This document shows positions 1 to 8,857 of a stretch of DNA of 64,000 nt, one piece after another. Numbering within the stretch: position 1 is the first letter of the stretch; every line of letters starts with the position of its first letter. Under the pieces are notes generated by a model. That model saw only the letters and a list, made by a program, of their open reading frames with translations. It was not told the origin of the DNA and ran no database searches. This stretch comes from Symsagittifera roscoffensis (taxonomy: Eukaryota > Xenacoelomorpha > Acoela > Convolutidae). The stretch is taken from contig NC_087064.1 of the NCBI RefSeq assembly GCF_963678635.1, forward strand, positions 69,616,123-69,680,122. Reading direction: 5' to 3'. The position numbers and the translations under genes are program-made.

Positions 1-119
1 GATCACTTATCAACACATAGTGATATTTTGATCCATCTGTCAGCAGCAACAAGTCCACAATCAGGCTAGTAGTGAATCTGCTCGATACTCTTATGGGCAA
101 CAATTCGCCATCGTTGTAC
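1..119 (-). CDS. PolB: Protein-primed DNA polymerase B, second exon (partial, runs off the left edge)
   Basis: The minus strand has a strong acceptor (pyrimidine tract ending TTCTGTTCAG) just before 119. The following 119 nt stay open in the phase set by exon 1. The translation carries the DGE...PIRVS and LLLLTDGSKYHYVLIS segments that normally follow the N-terminal block of Polinton PolB. The intron (120-240) is 121 bp. The polymerase catalytic domains would lie to the left of the window. Confidence 0.78.
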
Positions 120-240
120 CTGAACAGAAAAATAATTTTTATACCTAGGTTTGAAATGAAATAAAAAGGGTGTTTGAATAGGTGAAGAACATTATTGAAG
201 GAATTTTAAAATTTTTAGAAGGAAATTAGAATTTGCTTAC

Positions 241-1280
241 CGGAAGACGTTGATTTGACAATTGTTCAACTTTTCAAATCTGTCCATATCCATCAGACCC
301 ATTGGCATTTCGTATTCCCCATTGATTTTCACAATTCCTTCTTTGTCGAGATTGTAGGTTGAGACTTTGTTTTTCTCCAGCCACCGTCTAGATGTGGGGT
401 AGAGGGCCGGCTCATTCACATTGTGATATGCGGCAACAAAGGAGTAGAGAAAGCAACGGTCATCATCTTTAGTGTTGATATTTGTGAGCAGAGTAGATGC
501 TGCGCTGAGTGCATCAGGTAGCTCGAGGTAGGATCCTGCTCTTATTGGTGAGAAGGCCGCGAAACTGATTTGCAATTTTTCAATTCTGTCAATAATCCAT
601 CCGCTACCATGAGAAGAGAACGAATTGACTTGGTTGACCATATGTTTAATCAGTTCCAAGAATTGAACCCCAGCTATTCCCTCGAAGTACACTGTCAATG
701 TCTTAGTGTTCAGAAACAGCATGGTCCTTTCGAAGTTTCCACTGTCCCCGTCTTGCACAGTGGGAATTTTGATCATTCCCACTTCCACATGGAATTGCAC
801 CTTGTTCGGACCCTCTTTGACCCTTTCCAGTATAAGAGCATCTATTTCCTCCTTGTTTTGCATCATGACTTGAAGCAAATCCATTTCTTTTTCACCAACT
901 TTGAGATCGTATCGACGCAATTTGCCTCTGAACGCGCTTTCCGTTGGGGCAGCGGAAGACGTCGTCTCAATGCCGTCCCAAACAGGCAATGCGTGCTTCT
1001 TCAGCAAGTGTTGTCCATAGCTTTCCGCGGTGAGAAATATTGTATGGCAATAGATACAATGACTATTCGAAGTCATGTCATGTACCAGCTCGACGTGCTC
1101 TCGGGCTTCCGACAAACTCTCGAATGACTCTAGACACTCATCGCAAACAGTTTGAGGAGGAGGGGGAGGAAGGATCTTGTGAACTTTTTGCTCATGTCTT
1201 CTCAAGTTCCTTTTAGAGCTCAGTATTTTTCCGCACTGCTGGCAAGGAACAGGTGTCGCGATAGAAGTAGAGTTCGGCAT
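241..1280 (-). CDS. PolB: Protein-primed DNA polymerase B, N-terminal exon (zinc-finger region)
   Basis: First coding exon (ATG at 1,280, 346 codons plus 2 nt) of the element's replicative DNA polymerase. Three C2H2 zinc fingers lie at residues 13-34, 46-67 and 75-96, followed by a proline run between the first two. The rest matches the N-terminal region typical of Polinton/adintovirus PolB: the stretch with GSGWIIDRIE, then DDDRCFLYSFVAAYH, and the closing block with MPMGLMDMDRFEKLN. The exonuclease and polymerase motifs are not in this exon. The exon ends at a good donor (CG|GTAAGC, minus strand) and reading on would meet a stop three codons later; the phase (2) fits the acceptor at 119/120. 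The polymerase lies at the far left, beyond the two-strand segment, and continues off the window. Confidence 0.85.
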
Positions 1281-1982
1281 TGTTTGTTGAAGTTACTGAA
1301 GTAATTCAGGAAAATTTCAAGAAAATTTAGGAGAATTTCAAGTAGAACTGGTTATGGAAAAGCAAAAGCGAGAAGTGACTAGCACCAAAAAACTTTGCGG
1401 GTAAGGGCAAGTAGAAGCCATTAACGAGAGTTATACTTCGCCGTCTTGGCAATAAGTCTTTTCCTTTCCAAAAACAGGGTTTATTCTAGCTTTAAGCTCT
1501 ATATGTCTCATCACTCTGCTCAAGTGGAGGGGTTTTGTATACTAAAAACTGATTCATTTACAGCCTCAAACTTTTGCTGTTAATTTTAAGGGTTAGCGAT
1601 AAAATTTTGGCTTTTTTTAGGCGACTGGTTTAGACTTTCAATTAACATTTCAGCACTAAATTACAAAATTTAATGCTTAGAATGATTCAGATAGAGCCTA
1701 AAACTTTTTCTGACTAATTTTAACCGTGAAACAGTAATTTCCTAATGATTTCAAGCCCACTTCTTGGTTTGCGTAAATAGGTATAATAAAAAGTAGATTT
1801 ATGAGATAAAAGTATTCAGAAAGTAAAGCCCTCAACTAACTAATTAAGTTGAAAAAATAGTAAACTTAAAAAATGAAAATTTTGCAAATTTGACACCTTG
1901 ATAGTTACCGATGCATGATAAGCATAGATTGTCATTTGAATGTGTAAAAGATATCGGAATCAAAGTTTCCTTCATGTCATTC
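1281..1982. other. Intergenic DNA upstream of PolB
   Basis: No supported gene. AT-rich sequence upstream of the PolB start, so it should contain the PolB promoter, but I see no clear TATA element at a fixed distance. Confidence 0.4.
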
Positions 1983-2102
1983 GGTGTCCCGTGAAACATT
2001 TCATATCATGTCCTTCGAAATATTAAGGCATGGCCGTTTGGTTTAAGGGGCAATAGCTAACCCGGCGTTGCTCGTCGCTACGCTCCTCGGGAACGCCTCC
2101 CG
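1983..2102 (+). repeat. Left copy of the ~110-bp internal inverted repeat
   Basis: Inverted copy of 5,587-5,707. The core 1,999-2,102 matches with only about three differences, and weaker similarity continues outward to about 1,983. The unit is much more GC-rich than its surroundings and holds a hairpin (GGCGTT ... AACGCC, about 2,064-2,097). About 20 bp inside it is a T run (2,124-2,135). An A-box-like TGGCCGTTTGG occurs at 2,031. Could be a TIR of a nested element or a Pol III-type repeat present twice. Confidence 0.85.
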
Positions 2103-2941
2103 TTCTGTAATTTCAAGTGAAATTTTTTTTTTTCAAAATAAAGGAAAACCTCAAACTTTTTATGTTGTGAAAAAAGGAAAAGTAATGTTTAAAAAAGTGT
2201 CTTTTAAATCTATCAACAAAAAAACCAGTAAGTTTTGTGGGACCTCGAGCACAGTTCTACTGGTCAAGTTCGAAATTTAAAAAACATAATTTTTTAACTT
2301 CTTTTTTCCTTCATTTTTAGCTTGAATTATTCGTTCGTTTTAAATTCAAGTGAATGTGGTTTGAAATTTTTAGGAGCTATCTGATACGTAATTAGGACAA
2401 GCGTAGAAATTCAAAAAAAAAAAACAATTATAGCCCAATCAATGAGAGTAGACGCCTGAAAAGTTGTGATTTTTTGAGAAAATCTGATTTTTGTGAAAAT
2501 ATTGAAAAAAAAAATTGGGAAAAAATTTTTTTTCTCTCCAAATCCATTGAAACTACCCTCAATCAATTTGCCATGAATTTCTGAGCAGGGTTAAGGGTCA
2601 TGTTCATTTTTCGAAAAAAAAAACATAATTTTTTTTTTTTTTCACATTTTTACCAAAAAATTGTCCGTTTTTCACCCAAAACATGTATATGAATGTAATA
2701 TAATGCAGATTTATGGCTTAAAACACTCTCTGTTACTTTGCGTAAGACCTGGCTAACCCCACCGGGCACAAAGTATGATGAGAGAGAGAGGACAGAGAGT
2801 GTTTGATAAAAAAGCCAAATAAATATGGTTGGACTACCAACAAGAAAATGTTGGACCCTTCCATATTTATCTTTCTTTTGAAAAGAAAGCAATATCCCGA
2901 AAAGGATATTCCAAATGGGGTTCACTAGTGAGCAAGTGTAT

Positions 2942-2975
<34 letters not shown>

Positions 2976-3226
2976 CTTTCTCAAACAACAATTTTAGCGT
3001 AAAATTATTCTCGATTTCTGATTTTTTTCTAGTTTTTCTCTAAGATTTTGCTGAAAACTTTACGGGGCAAACTTTAATTGATCTATTAAGCAAAATAAAA
3101 ACTGAGACAAAAAATATACACACAGTAATGTTAAAACAGCTTAGAAGTCAAATCAAACAAAAATGAAAATATAAAACCTTGGAATAATATTTGAAACAAA
3201 AGAAGGAAAGTTTTTTGTTTAAGTTA
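2103..3226. other. Gene-free stretch with A/T runs and GA/CT microsatellites
   Basis: No supported coding sequence. Long A and T runs occur around 2,120, 2,410, 2,510 and 2,630. A short GA run lies near 2,780 and a CT microsatellite at about 2,945-2,972. The minus-strand reading at 2,650-2,925 is low complexity and is not called. Confidence 0.5.
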
Positions 3227-3871
3227 TTAGAAACCTCGAAACTGTAGTTTTCTCTTTTTTGGCGCATAGCAAGCTGCATTTGGAGGAGTGCCTTGAATGA
3301 GATCTGGGGTGACTAGATCAATTGTCTCCGCACTAGATGAAACCCGAGCATCCGAATAGGAAGTTGATTGTTCTGGAGTTGAAACTGGTCCCCTAACAAA
3401 CGACTCGGGAGACATTGCTGTCGGAATATCCCAGTACGCTTCGCGCTCCGCATAGTCACGAATACATCCCTCCTGATTTTCATACAACGGCATTGACTCG
3501 CAGTCATACGCGAAGAGAATTTTTCTTGGAGACTGCTCGAGCGAGGTTGTGTCGTTTATCTCCGTCTTTTCTAATGCCGGATAGCTCTCGTGAATAGTGC
3601 AACTCTCGTACATTCGTTTTCGATTCTGTCTAAGTAGATCGATGTGATCAAGGAGGTAGTTTGGTAGCATGATATGACTTTTTGTAGTCCATTCCTCGTT
3701 TTGATTCTCGTCGTTTTTTCGGGGAGCCAAGTCATTGAACGGACTTGCTGTAGACGGAGAGACTCTCTCTTTCTGTTGATGGATGACTGCAATCGACTCT
3801 CTCGTGTATGTTTGGTAGATAATGGTTCTTTCTCGATCAGACACTGAGATTATTTGTAAAGGACTAGTCAT
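3227..3871 (-). CDS. Polinton-associated orphan protein with C-terminal nuclear localisation signal
   Basis: Uninterrupted 214-codon ORF starting at ATG 3,871. I do not recognise the family. It is polar and probably largely disordered, rich in Ser, Thr, Pro and Glu, with one more conserved-looking patch around residues 108-125 (KILFAYDCESMPLYE). The C-terminus has a classical monopartite nuclear localisation signal, PKKRK at residues 204-208, followed by an aromatic/glycine tail (QFRGF). It lies inside the inverted-repeat-bounded segment and is transcribed towards PolB. Codon use resembles the neighbouring element genes rather than the surrounding A/T-run DNA, which supports it being real. 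A nuclear regulatory or DNA-binding role is possible but only inferred from the signal and the position. Confidence 0.6.
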   Translation of the reverse strand: MTSPLQIISVSDRERTIIYQTYTRESIAVIHQQKERVSPSTASPFNDLAPRKNDENQNEEWTTKSHIMLPNYLLDHIDLLRQNRKRMYESCTIHESYPALEKTEINDTTSLEQSPRKILFAYDCESMPLYENQEGCIRDYAEREAYWDIPTAMSPESFVRGPVSTPEQSTSYSDARVSSSAETIDLVTPDLIQGTPPNAACYAPKKRKLQFRGF

Positions 3872-4497
3872 GACTTGAAGAGGTTTAAAGTTTTGTTAAA
3901 ATGAAATGACTGAACTACCGAAATGAAATTGAGAGAATGAAAAGTATGAAAAGTTTATTAATGAAAATGAGATCAGGAAAGGGGTGGCATAGTTCAATTA
4001 GGTCAAAGCTAATAACTTTTTAGGCGAGGCTATCAAATTTTATTCATTCTTTTAAGCATGACGCCTGAGGTCATGTTAGGAATGAATGTGAAAACCCGAT
4101 TTTTTAGATTTATGTGACAGCTTTATTATAGTGGCTACGGGCGAAAGCACTCAAAATCAAGTTTTCATGATAGTTTGCCAGACATTCATTGTTATGCTGT
4201 TAGAAATTCATTACCATGATTCATAACAGTCATTAAAATAACCGTCACAATAAATAACACTAGAAGATTTTTAGAGTATAGCCGGGGGAAAAAGTAACTA
4301 AATACCCATATAAAAAGAGGTTTATCGTTAAAGAAATTATATCCTTGGTGATTAAGTCTTATCAATATGGCTTAGGGCGCTCGTAAACTTTATCACCTAA
4401 ATTTTTACTTTGGGAGCGCATGATCTGTCTCGTATACTGTGATCAGTCATTCTTCAACGTTCCACACTAAAAACCAGTTGGTTGTTATTCATTTATA
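3872..4497. other. Divergent intergenic region
   Basis: This separates the minus-strand gene ending the left side from two plus-strand genes, so it should hold divergent promoters. A TATA-like sequence lies at 4,309-4,317. Nothing else is recognisable. Confidence 0.45.
4309..4317 (+). promoter_or_regulatory. TATA-like element upstream of the plus-strand gene pair
   Basis: TATAAAAAG about 180 bp upstream of the ATG at 4,498, in an AT-rich region where chance matches are common. Suggestive only. Confidence 0.25.
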
Positions 4498-4857
4498 ATG
4501 TACGCTTCTCTTGACACGGATGTAGACTATTTCGATGATTTTAGGGATATATCTTCGAATGATAAACGTTTAGTTAGAGTCGGTGCAAAAACATTCGCAC
4601 AGACCGGTACTTACATAACTATCAAATTGTACAAAAAAGACGAAGAGGGAACTTTTAAGTATCGACAAGGAATAACTTTGTCAACTGGTGAATTCGAGTC
4701 CTTGGCGGACAATTACACAAAAATTAAAAGGTTGACGAAAGCAAAAAACTGCGACGTGACTGAAAAACTTAGAAAAAAGCGAAACAAATCTAAAAAATCT
4801 TCATGCTCTGAAAAGGAATGCGAAAGTGAAAACGATGATAACTGTCGGGTTGTGTAA
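4498..4857 (+). CDS. PC4-like (p15 coactivator-type) ssDNA-binding domain protein
   Basis: 119-codon ORF from ATG 4,498. Residues about 24-77 follow the pattern of the PC4/p15 transcriptional-coactivator domain: a start F...GTYITIKLY (strands), an acidic/basic turn (KKDEEG), then the signature-like RQGITLSTGEFESL and a closing helix. PC4 folds bind single-stranded DNA and modulate transcription or replication; a similar job here is inferred. The tail (78-119) is lysine-rich and then acidic. It is the first of two plus-strand genes; the next starts 37 bp after its stop. A second PC4-like protein is encoded at 12,103-12,444 on the other strand. Recognised by pattern, not by a search. Confidence 0.55.
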   Translation: MYASLDTDVDYFDDFRDISSNDKRLVRVGAKTFAQTGTYITIKLYKKDEEGTFKYRQGITLSTGEFESLADNYTKIKRLTKAKNCDVTEKLRKKRNKSKKSSCSEKECESENDDNCRVV

Positions 4858-4894
4858 CATTATCAACTCGTTATTCGATTGAAACTTCAAAGCA

Positions 4895-5521
4895 ATGGTT
4901 GAAGCAATGTATGAGCAATCCCCTGATTATTTCAAACAATTCCGTAAAAATTACAAATTTTTCATCCTGAATCATGAACCCAACTTTTCAGGCTTCGCTT
5001 CAAAAGCAAATTTTGCAGTATCCTCCCATTCGAATAAATTAGATTTTTGCAACCATTCGATTGACAACGAAAAACATTATCATGTGCTGGTCGAATTTAC
5101 GAAAGAGTCTACCGATTTACTTAACAAGATGACTTCAAAAGCCTTCGTTGTTCCTTGTCTTCTCTCTACATTCAAATATTTAATTTTGGGTTGCTCCAAC
5201 TATGAATTGTCTGGCCCTCTGATGGAAAAACTGAAAATAGCTGTGAATTATAACTCTATCAACAACTTAGATGTTAGTGGTGTTCCAGTTCGCAGACGAT
5301 TGCCTCAAGTTTGCTTCGGCTCGCAGACTAAATCTGTTCAAACTCAAACTGACCTGATTACTAACGTAACAATTGAACGCTTTACTAATATTTTGAATGG
5401 TGAAAACGCTGCTGAGTTTTCTAAAATAATTGACATAATTTTAAGTGGGTATGGTTGTATGGAAATTGATTCAAACACTTTGTTTGTGAAATTTATCATG
5501 GAGAAGAAATTCAAGTTTTAA
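4895..5521 (+). CDS. Polinton-associated protein with a possible HUH (His-x-His) motif
   Basis: 208-codon ORF from ATG 4,895, downstream of and co-oriented with the PC4-like gene. The product is not recognised with certainty. Residues 61-67 read HYHVLVE, the shape of motif II (HUH) of rolling-circle or parvovirus-type replication nickases. An aromatic-rich segment (YKFFILN, 20-26) precedes it and FKYLILG (93-99) follows, which could be motifs I and III. No helicase (Walker) motif is present, so it would be a nickase domain alone. The C-terminal third is low in recognisable features. The ORF ends 30 bp before a 21-nt A run and 65 bp before the right inverted repeat. A fortuitous HxH is a real alternative; the ORF itself is well supported by length and composition. 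Confidence 0.5.
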   Translation: MVEAMYEQSPDYFKQFRKNYKFFILNHEPNFSGFASKANFAVSSHSNKLDFCNHSIDNEKHYHVLVEFTKESTDLLNKMTSKAFVVPCLLSTFKYLILGCSNYELSGPLMEKLKIAVNYNSINNLDVSGVPVRRRLPQVCFGSQTKSVQTQTDLITNVTIERFTNILNGENAAEFSKIIDIILSGYGCMEIDSNTLFVKFIMEKKFKF

Positions 5522-5550
5522 ATATTGGTTTTCTTTCGCTCTTGTATACC

Positions 5551-5571
5551 AAAAAAAAAAAAAAAAAAAAA
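5551..5571 (+). repeat. Poly(A) run between the HUH-like ORF and the right inverted repeat
   Basis: Uninterrupted run of 21 A. A T run takes the matching place inside the left inverted repeat (2,124-2,135), so both repeat copies have a homopolymer about 15-25 bp inward. Confidence 0.7.
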
Positions 5572-5586
5572 TTGTTACTACACAAG

Positions 5587-5707
5587 CGGGAGGCGTTCCC
5601 GAGGAGCGTAGCGACGAGCAACGCCGGGTTAGCTATTGCCCCTTAAACCAAACGGCCATGCCTTAATAATTCGAAGGACTTGATATGAAACTTTTCGCGG
5701 TTCACAT
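5587..5707 (-). repeat. Right copy of the ~110-bp internal inverted repeat
   Basis: Reverse complement of 1,983-2,102. It starts exactly at CGGGAGGCG (5,587) and is near-identical to 5,691, with weaker similarity to about 5,707. It lies between the plus-strand gene pair and the 3' end of the protease gene, so it marks the switch between the two-strand segment and the one-strand capsid/integrase cluster. Confidence 0.85.
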
Positions 5708-5799
5708 AAACTTGCAGAAAAAAACTTTGTTGTTAATAAGAATGAATTGAAAAAAAAAAAACGAATTTATAAATTTTACAAAAACATCAATAAATTAAT

Positions 5800-6237
5800 T
5801 TAGAATAACATATGTTTGGCAAATCTTATCAAATCATGATCATTAAGTTTGAAACCTATTGGAAATTTGTTTGTAATTATAACATGAGCAACATAAATAC
5901 AATAAAGTCCGCATAACACTGAATCAGCTGATTGTATTGGTTTTTTCAACAGTAGCTGATTTCCCTCGTGAATTGTTCGTCGCATATTCTTGTACACGAG
6001 GGGATAATCACATAATCGTTTACCTAGAGGATCTGCGAAGAATATCTGTCCTCCAGCTTGAGCAAAAAGCAACCAGTGGGTTCCAGGTTGATCCGATGGT
6101 GAGGCATTCATAATCATGAACGTATTATCGTTTTTCAGTACTGAAGAGCATGGCAAATCTGCCGGAAAAACACCTCTAAAGCGATGTTTCAAATGTTTAC
6201 AACGGTTAATAATTTCTACTAGTTGAAGATTATCCAT
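5800..6237 (-). CDS. Adenain-like maturation cysteine protease
   Basis: 145-codon ORF, the last gene of the minus-strand cluster, 7 bp after the major capsid gene. It belongs to the adenovirus protease (C5) family found in Polintons, which cleaves virion precursor proteins during maturation. Catalytic residues are visible in family order: His54 in GTHWLLFA, an Asp at 69 in FFADPLG, the oxyanion Gln102, and Cys109 in SVLCGLYCIYVAH. The length is somewhat short of the adenovirus enzyme but normal for Polinton versions. All catalytic positions are intact. Confidence 0.9.
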   Translation of the reverse strand: MDNLQLVEIINRCKHLKHRFRGVFPADLPCSSVLKNDNTFMIMNASPSDQPGTHWLLFAQAGGQIFFADPLGKRLCDYPLVYKNMRRTIHEGNQLLLKKPIQSADSVLCGLYCIYVAHVIITNKFPIGFKLNDHDLIRFAKHMLF

Positions 6238-6244
6238 GTCTATC

Positions 6245-7561
6245 TTAGGTCATAAGAGTGTTTTTGGTAATTTTTCTATCTGAACGCACATAAACTGTTG
6301 ATGCACGCTCTCCCATAAACAATAACTCGACGTTATTAGCGAGACCTGCGTCAAACTTGAGTTCGAGCGAAATAGTGCAATTGGTCAATTCAGGATGAAT
6401 AAAATCGTGTGAAGCCTCCTGAGTAGACGTGAGATCAAAAGCCATAATATAATGATTATCATAATTAGCGAGACTGATTCCATGACTAGTGTTTAAAACA
6501 AAATCAAGAGCCTCAAGCGTATTGTAATAAATTCTTTTATTGTCTGATGTTGAGATGGGAGTTCCGGCAATGGGTAGACCGTTTCTGTAAACAATGATCT
6601 CATTCAACCCAAATTTCTGGTAATGAAAAGGGTTTGTTCTATTAGTACCCAAATATGCTTCGTTTATGCTCATTGCTACTATCATTCTTCGAACAGGTTC
6701 TTTTGCAAAAACATCCTCTTGTCGCCAGCTTTGTACTCCTGCAGTTGCGAGAAACGTTTTTGGTACTACTTCGATGTAATTGTAAATTGCCGGGTTCTTC
6801 AACAAAGTTTTTTCTATTGATGAGAGAACATAGTCAGTCACAGTCATCTTTCTGACATAGAGGTTAGCTTCGATTATTTGGACCTTGTAGTGTTTAGCTG
6901 CATCTTCAGATATGACAACAAAATCATTAGGAGAACGTCTAAGAGACAATCTTATTGTCACACCGCTAAGTAGATGCTTGTCACACGACAAAAAATCGCA
7001 AGCAATTTTACCAAATAGCTTCAGCTCGCTCGAGGCCGCAACGAGACCTTTACGCTCCGTAACATCATCAGCTCTCCTTCCAGCACCGTCAATGGCTGAT
7101 GGATTTTCTTCATAATAATAACCTTGACAAGCCAACCATGTTTTCTTGGCATCATTACCGTATGAAAACTCGGTCTCAATAAAGCTTTTATGGGCAAAAT
7201 TAGCATTGGTAGTTGATATTTTTTCACCATTCAGAGACAGTGTACACTCAGAAAATAATGAAGATAAAGGATTGTTAACAAAATACGGCGTATCTCTGTT
7301 TGCCGCCTCTGTAGCATGTGTTCGAAGCACGTTTCCATTGCTTCGAACAATTCGTGCAACTATTTCCAAACGAGTACGTTGAAGATCGATGAAATTATTT
7401 CTGTCGCCGAGTACTTCAAACTCTAGCATAGGACCATCAGGGGAGTAGGAAGGTCCAATTTTTTGGGTGAATGCATTTTCAAAAGTGACAAGCAAAGGCG
7501 GTTTCTCAAATAAGTCCAAGGAGCTGTGAGTTGCTTCACTCGGGATTAAATTAGAAATCAT
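6245..7561 (-). CDS. Major capsid protein (double jelly-roll, hexon-like)
   Basis: 438-codon ORF from ATG 7,561. The product is the Polinton/adintovirus major capsid protein, the family often annotated from invertebrate genomes as F54H12.2-like. Diagnostic features are the N-terminal SLDLFEKPPL motif, the GPMLEFEV and DLQRTRLEI strands that open the first jelly roll, the block LFSECTLSLNGEKIS, and the helix segment FIETEFSYGNDAKKTWLA. The C-terminus has a strand pattern like other members (CTISLELKFD...NVELLFMGE). Length is normal for the family and there is no interruption, so a functional shell protein is plausible. It overlaps the upstream pX-like gene by 11 bp and is followed by the maturation protease, the usual neighbour. 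Confidence 0.9.
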   Translation of the reverse strand: MISNLIPSEATHSSLDLFEKPPLLVTFENAFTQKIGPSYSPDGPMLEFEVLGDRNNFIDLQRTRLEIVARIVRSNGNVLRTHATEAANRDTPYFVNNPLSSLFSECTLSLNGEKISTTNANFAHKSFIETEFSYGNDAKKTWLACQGYYYEENPSAIDGAGRRADDVTERKGLVAASSELKLFGKIACDFLSCDKHLLSGVTIRLSLRRSPNDFVVISEDAAKHYKVQIIEANLYVRKMTVTDYVLSSIEKTLLKNPAIYNYIEVVPKTFLATAGVQSWRQEDVFAKEPVRRMIVAMSINEAYLGTNRTNPFHYQKFGLNEIIVYRNGLPIAGTPISTSDNKRIYYNTLEALDFVLNTSHGISLANYDNHYIMAFDLTSTQEASHDFIHPELTNCTISLELKFDAGLANNVELLFMGERASTVYVRSDRKITKNTLMT

Positions 7562-7958
7562 TTTTAACCCTTGTAAAGAAATCGGAGCGACTTCTCTGTG
7601 CAGTTCGTTTTCTGGGAATGACGCGTCTCGTTTTTCGTTTAAACGCCGTCGTTCTTTTCGGATGACTTTTCCGAGATCTACTTCCTCCTCCTACTTGCTT
7701 TTTGATTGTTTTTCTAACGGTGCTTTTGAGTGCCTGCTTAGGACTTTTTCTTTTTGTTGCAACTTCTATCAGTTCTGGAGCTGCCTGAAGAAGTAGTTCT
7801 TTTCCGATTTTTTTAGCCGCGGGTATCACAAATTTTCGAGCCAGTGGAAGTGCGACTCTTCCTATTCCCAAGGCTAATGCACCGAAGCCACTGCCTCGTT
7901 GTCTATAATGCCCCGAGAAATGTGGTAGGTTTGCTTGGTTGTGGTAATATGAATCCAT
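7551..7958 (-). CDS. Small basic pX-like virion protein
   Basis: 135 codons from the first ATG (7,958; reading three codons further up would need a TTG start). The protein has a polar N-terminus (DSYYH...FSGHYRQRGSGFG), a hydrophobic/glycine segment (ALALGIGRVALPLARKFVIPAAKKIGKE) and a strongly basic C-terminal half (about 60-135). This layout matches the small core/pX-like or pVI-like proteins between the penton and the major capsid gene in Polintons and adintoviruses, where they are proposed to bind DNA or membranes. Its start lies 6 bp past the stop of the penton gene and its end overlaps the major capsid gene. Confidence 0.75.
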   Translation of the reverse strand: MDSYYHNQANLPHFSGHYRQRGSGFGALALGIGRVALPLARKFVIPAAKKIGKELLLQAAPELIEVATKRKSPKQALKSTVRKTIKKQVGGGSRSRKSHPKRTTAFKRKTRRVIPRKRTAQRSRSDFFTRVKNDF

Positions 7959-7963
7959 TTTGA

Positions 7964-8857
7964 TCAATTGCTAAACTTTTGAAATTTCAAAGTCAGAACA
8001 ACTTTTCCCCCTCCAGCGAAAGGAACAAGTCCTCCAGTTTCTGTGCGCAAGTTCACAGAAATATTGGAAATATTATTGACCAAAAGTTTTTTAAAATCCA
8101 AATTACTAAACACTTTACGATGATTCGGTTCAATTGTACATGCGTAACCGTTTTTCACTCGACGATTTGTATCAATGACTCGTAAAAGGGGTGCTTTTGT
8201 GTCTCCGACTATTTGATAATGAATTATGTCCAGATAAATAAACATAAGCTGAGTACCAGCGCATACATCAACGGGATAGTCAGCAATAAGATCTTGGGTA
8301 GAGAATGTGCTATGTTTCGTGCTTCCTTGTTTGTAACCTATATGATAACCAGTTCCATCTCTGACGCCTTTGAATCCAAGTAGACTAGGAATTTGCGGGC
8401 TTGAAAAAGTTATACCTTCCCAATAATGCAGCCATAAGGAAAGATGTTTGGTTATTGGATCTATTACGTAATCCAATTTCTCTAATTCTGTCTTTCGACG
8501 AATCTCGTCCAGTATTTGATCAATGCTCGTATATTCTCCTTTTGTTAATTTTGCTGTTTCTCCAAGGTAAGGTCTGGAGATCTTGTCTTTCTCAACTTTC
8601 ATGCTTGCTATAACCCGATCTTTTTTGTAGTACACAATGTTGTTGTCAGTTACGTTGTTTATCTGAGTAGGGAAGGTAATTTCTGTAACTGCTACTCTCC
8701 ATTCACCTTGCAAATTTATTTCTTCACTCAGGAGATTTTTGAAGTTGGCCAGAGTGTTATCCTTAAAAACGTTCATTGATGCAGATGAAACTAGGGTAAT
8801 TGTGAAGGAAGGGGGAACATTATGGGTGAAAAGACTGTCGGAAGTGCCCTCAGTCAT
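7964..8857 (-). CDS. Minor capsid (penton-like) protein
   Basis: 297-codon ORF from ATG 8,857. Matches the Polinton minor capsid protein, which has a single jelly roll and forms pentons at the capsid vertices. Features typical of the family are the N-terminal strand segment followed by LQGEWRVAVTEITFPTQINN, the central LWLHYWEGITFSS, and the closing NISNISVNLRTETGGLVPFAGG with VVLTLKFQK. The ORF is intact and of normal length. The upstream integrase gene overlaps its start by 8 bp. Confidence 0.87.
   Translation of the reverse strand: MTEGTSDSLFTHNVPPSFTITLVSSASMNVFKDNTLANFKNLLSEEINLQGEWRVAVTEITFPTQINNVTDNNIVYYKKDRVIASMKVEKDKISRPYLGETAKLTKGEYTSIDQILDEIRRKTELEKLDYVIDPITKHLSLWLHYWEGITFSSPQIPSLLGFKGVRDGTGYHIGYKQGSTKHSTFSTQDLIADYPVDVCAGTQLMFIYLDIIHYQIVGDTKAPLLRVIDTNRRVKNGYACTIEPNHRKVFSNLDFKKLLVNNISNISVNLRTETGGLVPFAGGGKVVLTLKFQKFSN

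Noticed and set aside
570-1127. 185-codon plus-strand ORF
   Set aside because: Antisense shadow of the PolB exon, which has zinc fingers and conserved PolB blocks.
2068-2280. Short plus-strand ORF starting in the inverted repeat
   Set aside because: Lys/Phe-rich translation of A/T runs with no family resemblance.
2650-2925. 91-codon minus-strand ORF
   Set aside because: Crosses a GA-rich stretch and lies in low-complexity DNA; no protein-like pattern.
1983-5707. The 110-bp inverted repeats as the terminal repeats of the whole Polinton
   Set aside because: Hallmark genes lie on both outer sides of the pair and no copy occurs near 14 kb, so they are internal.
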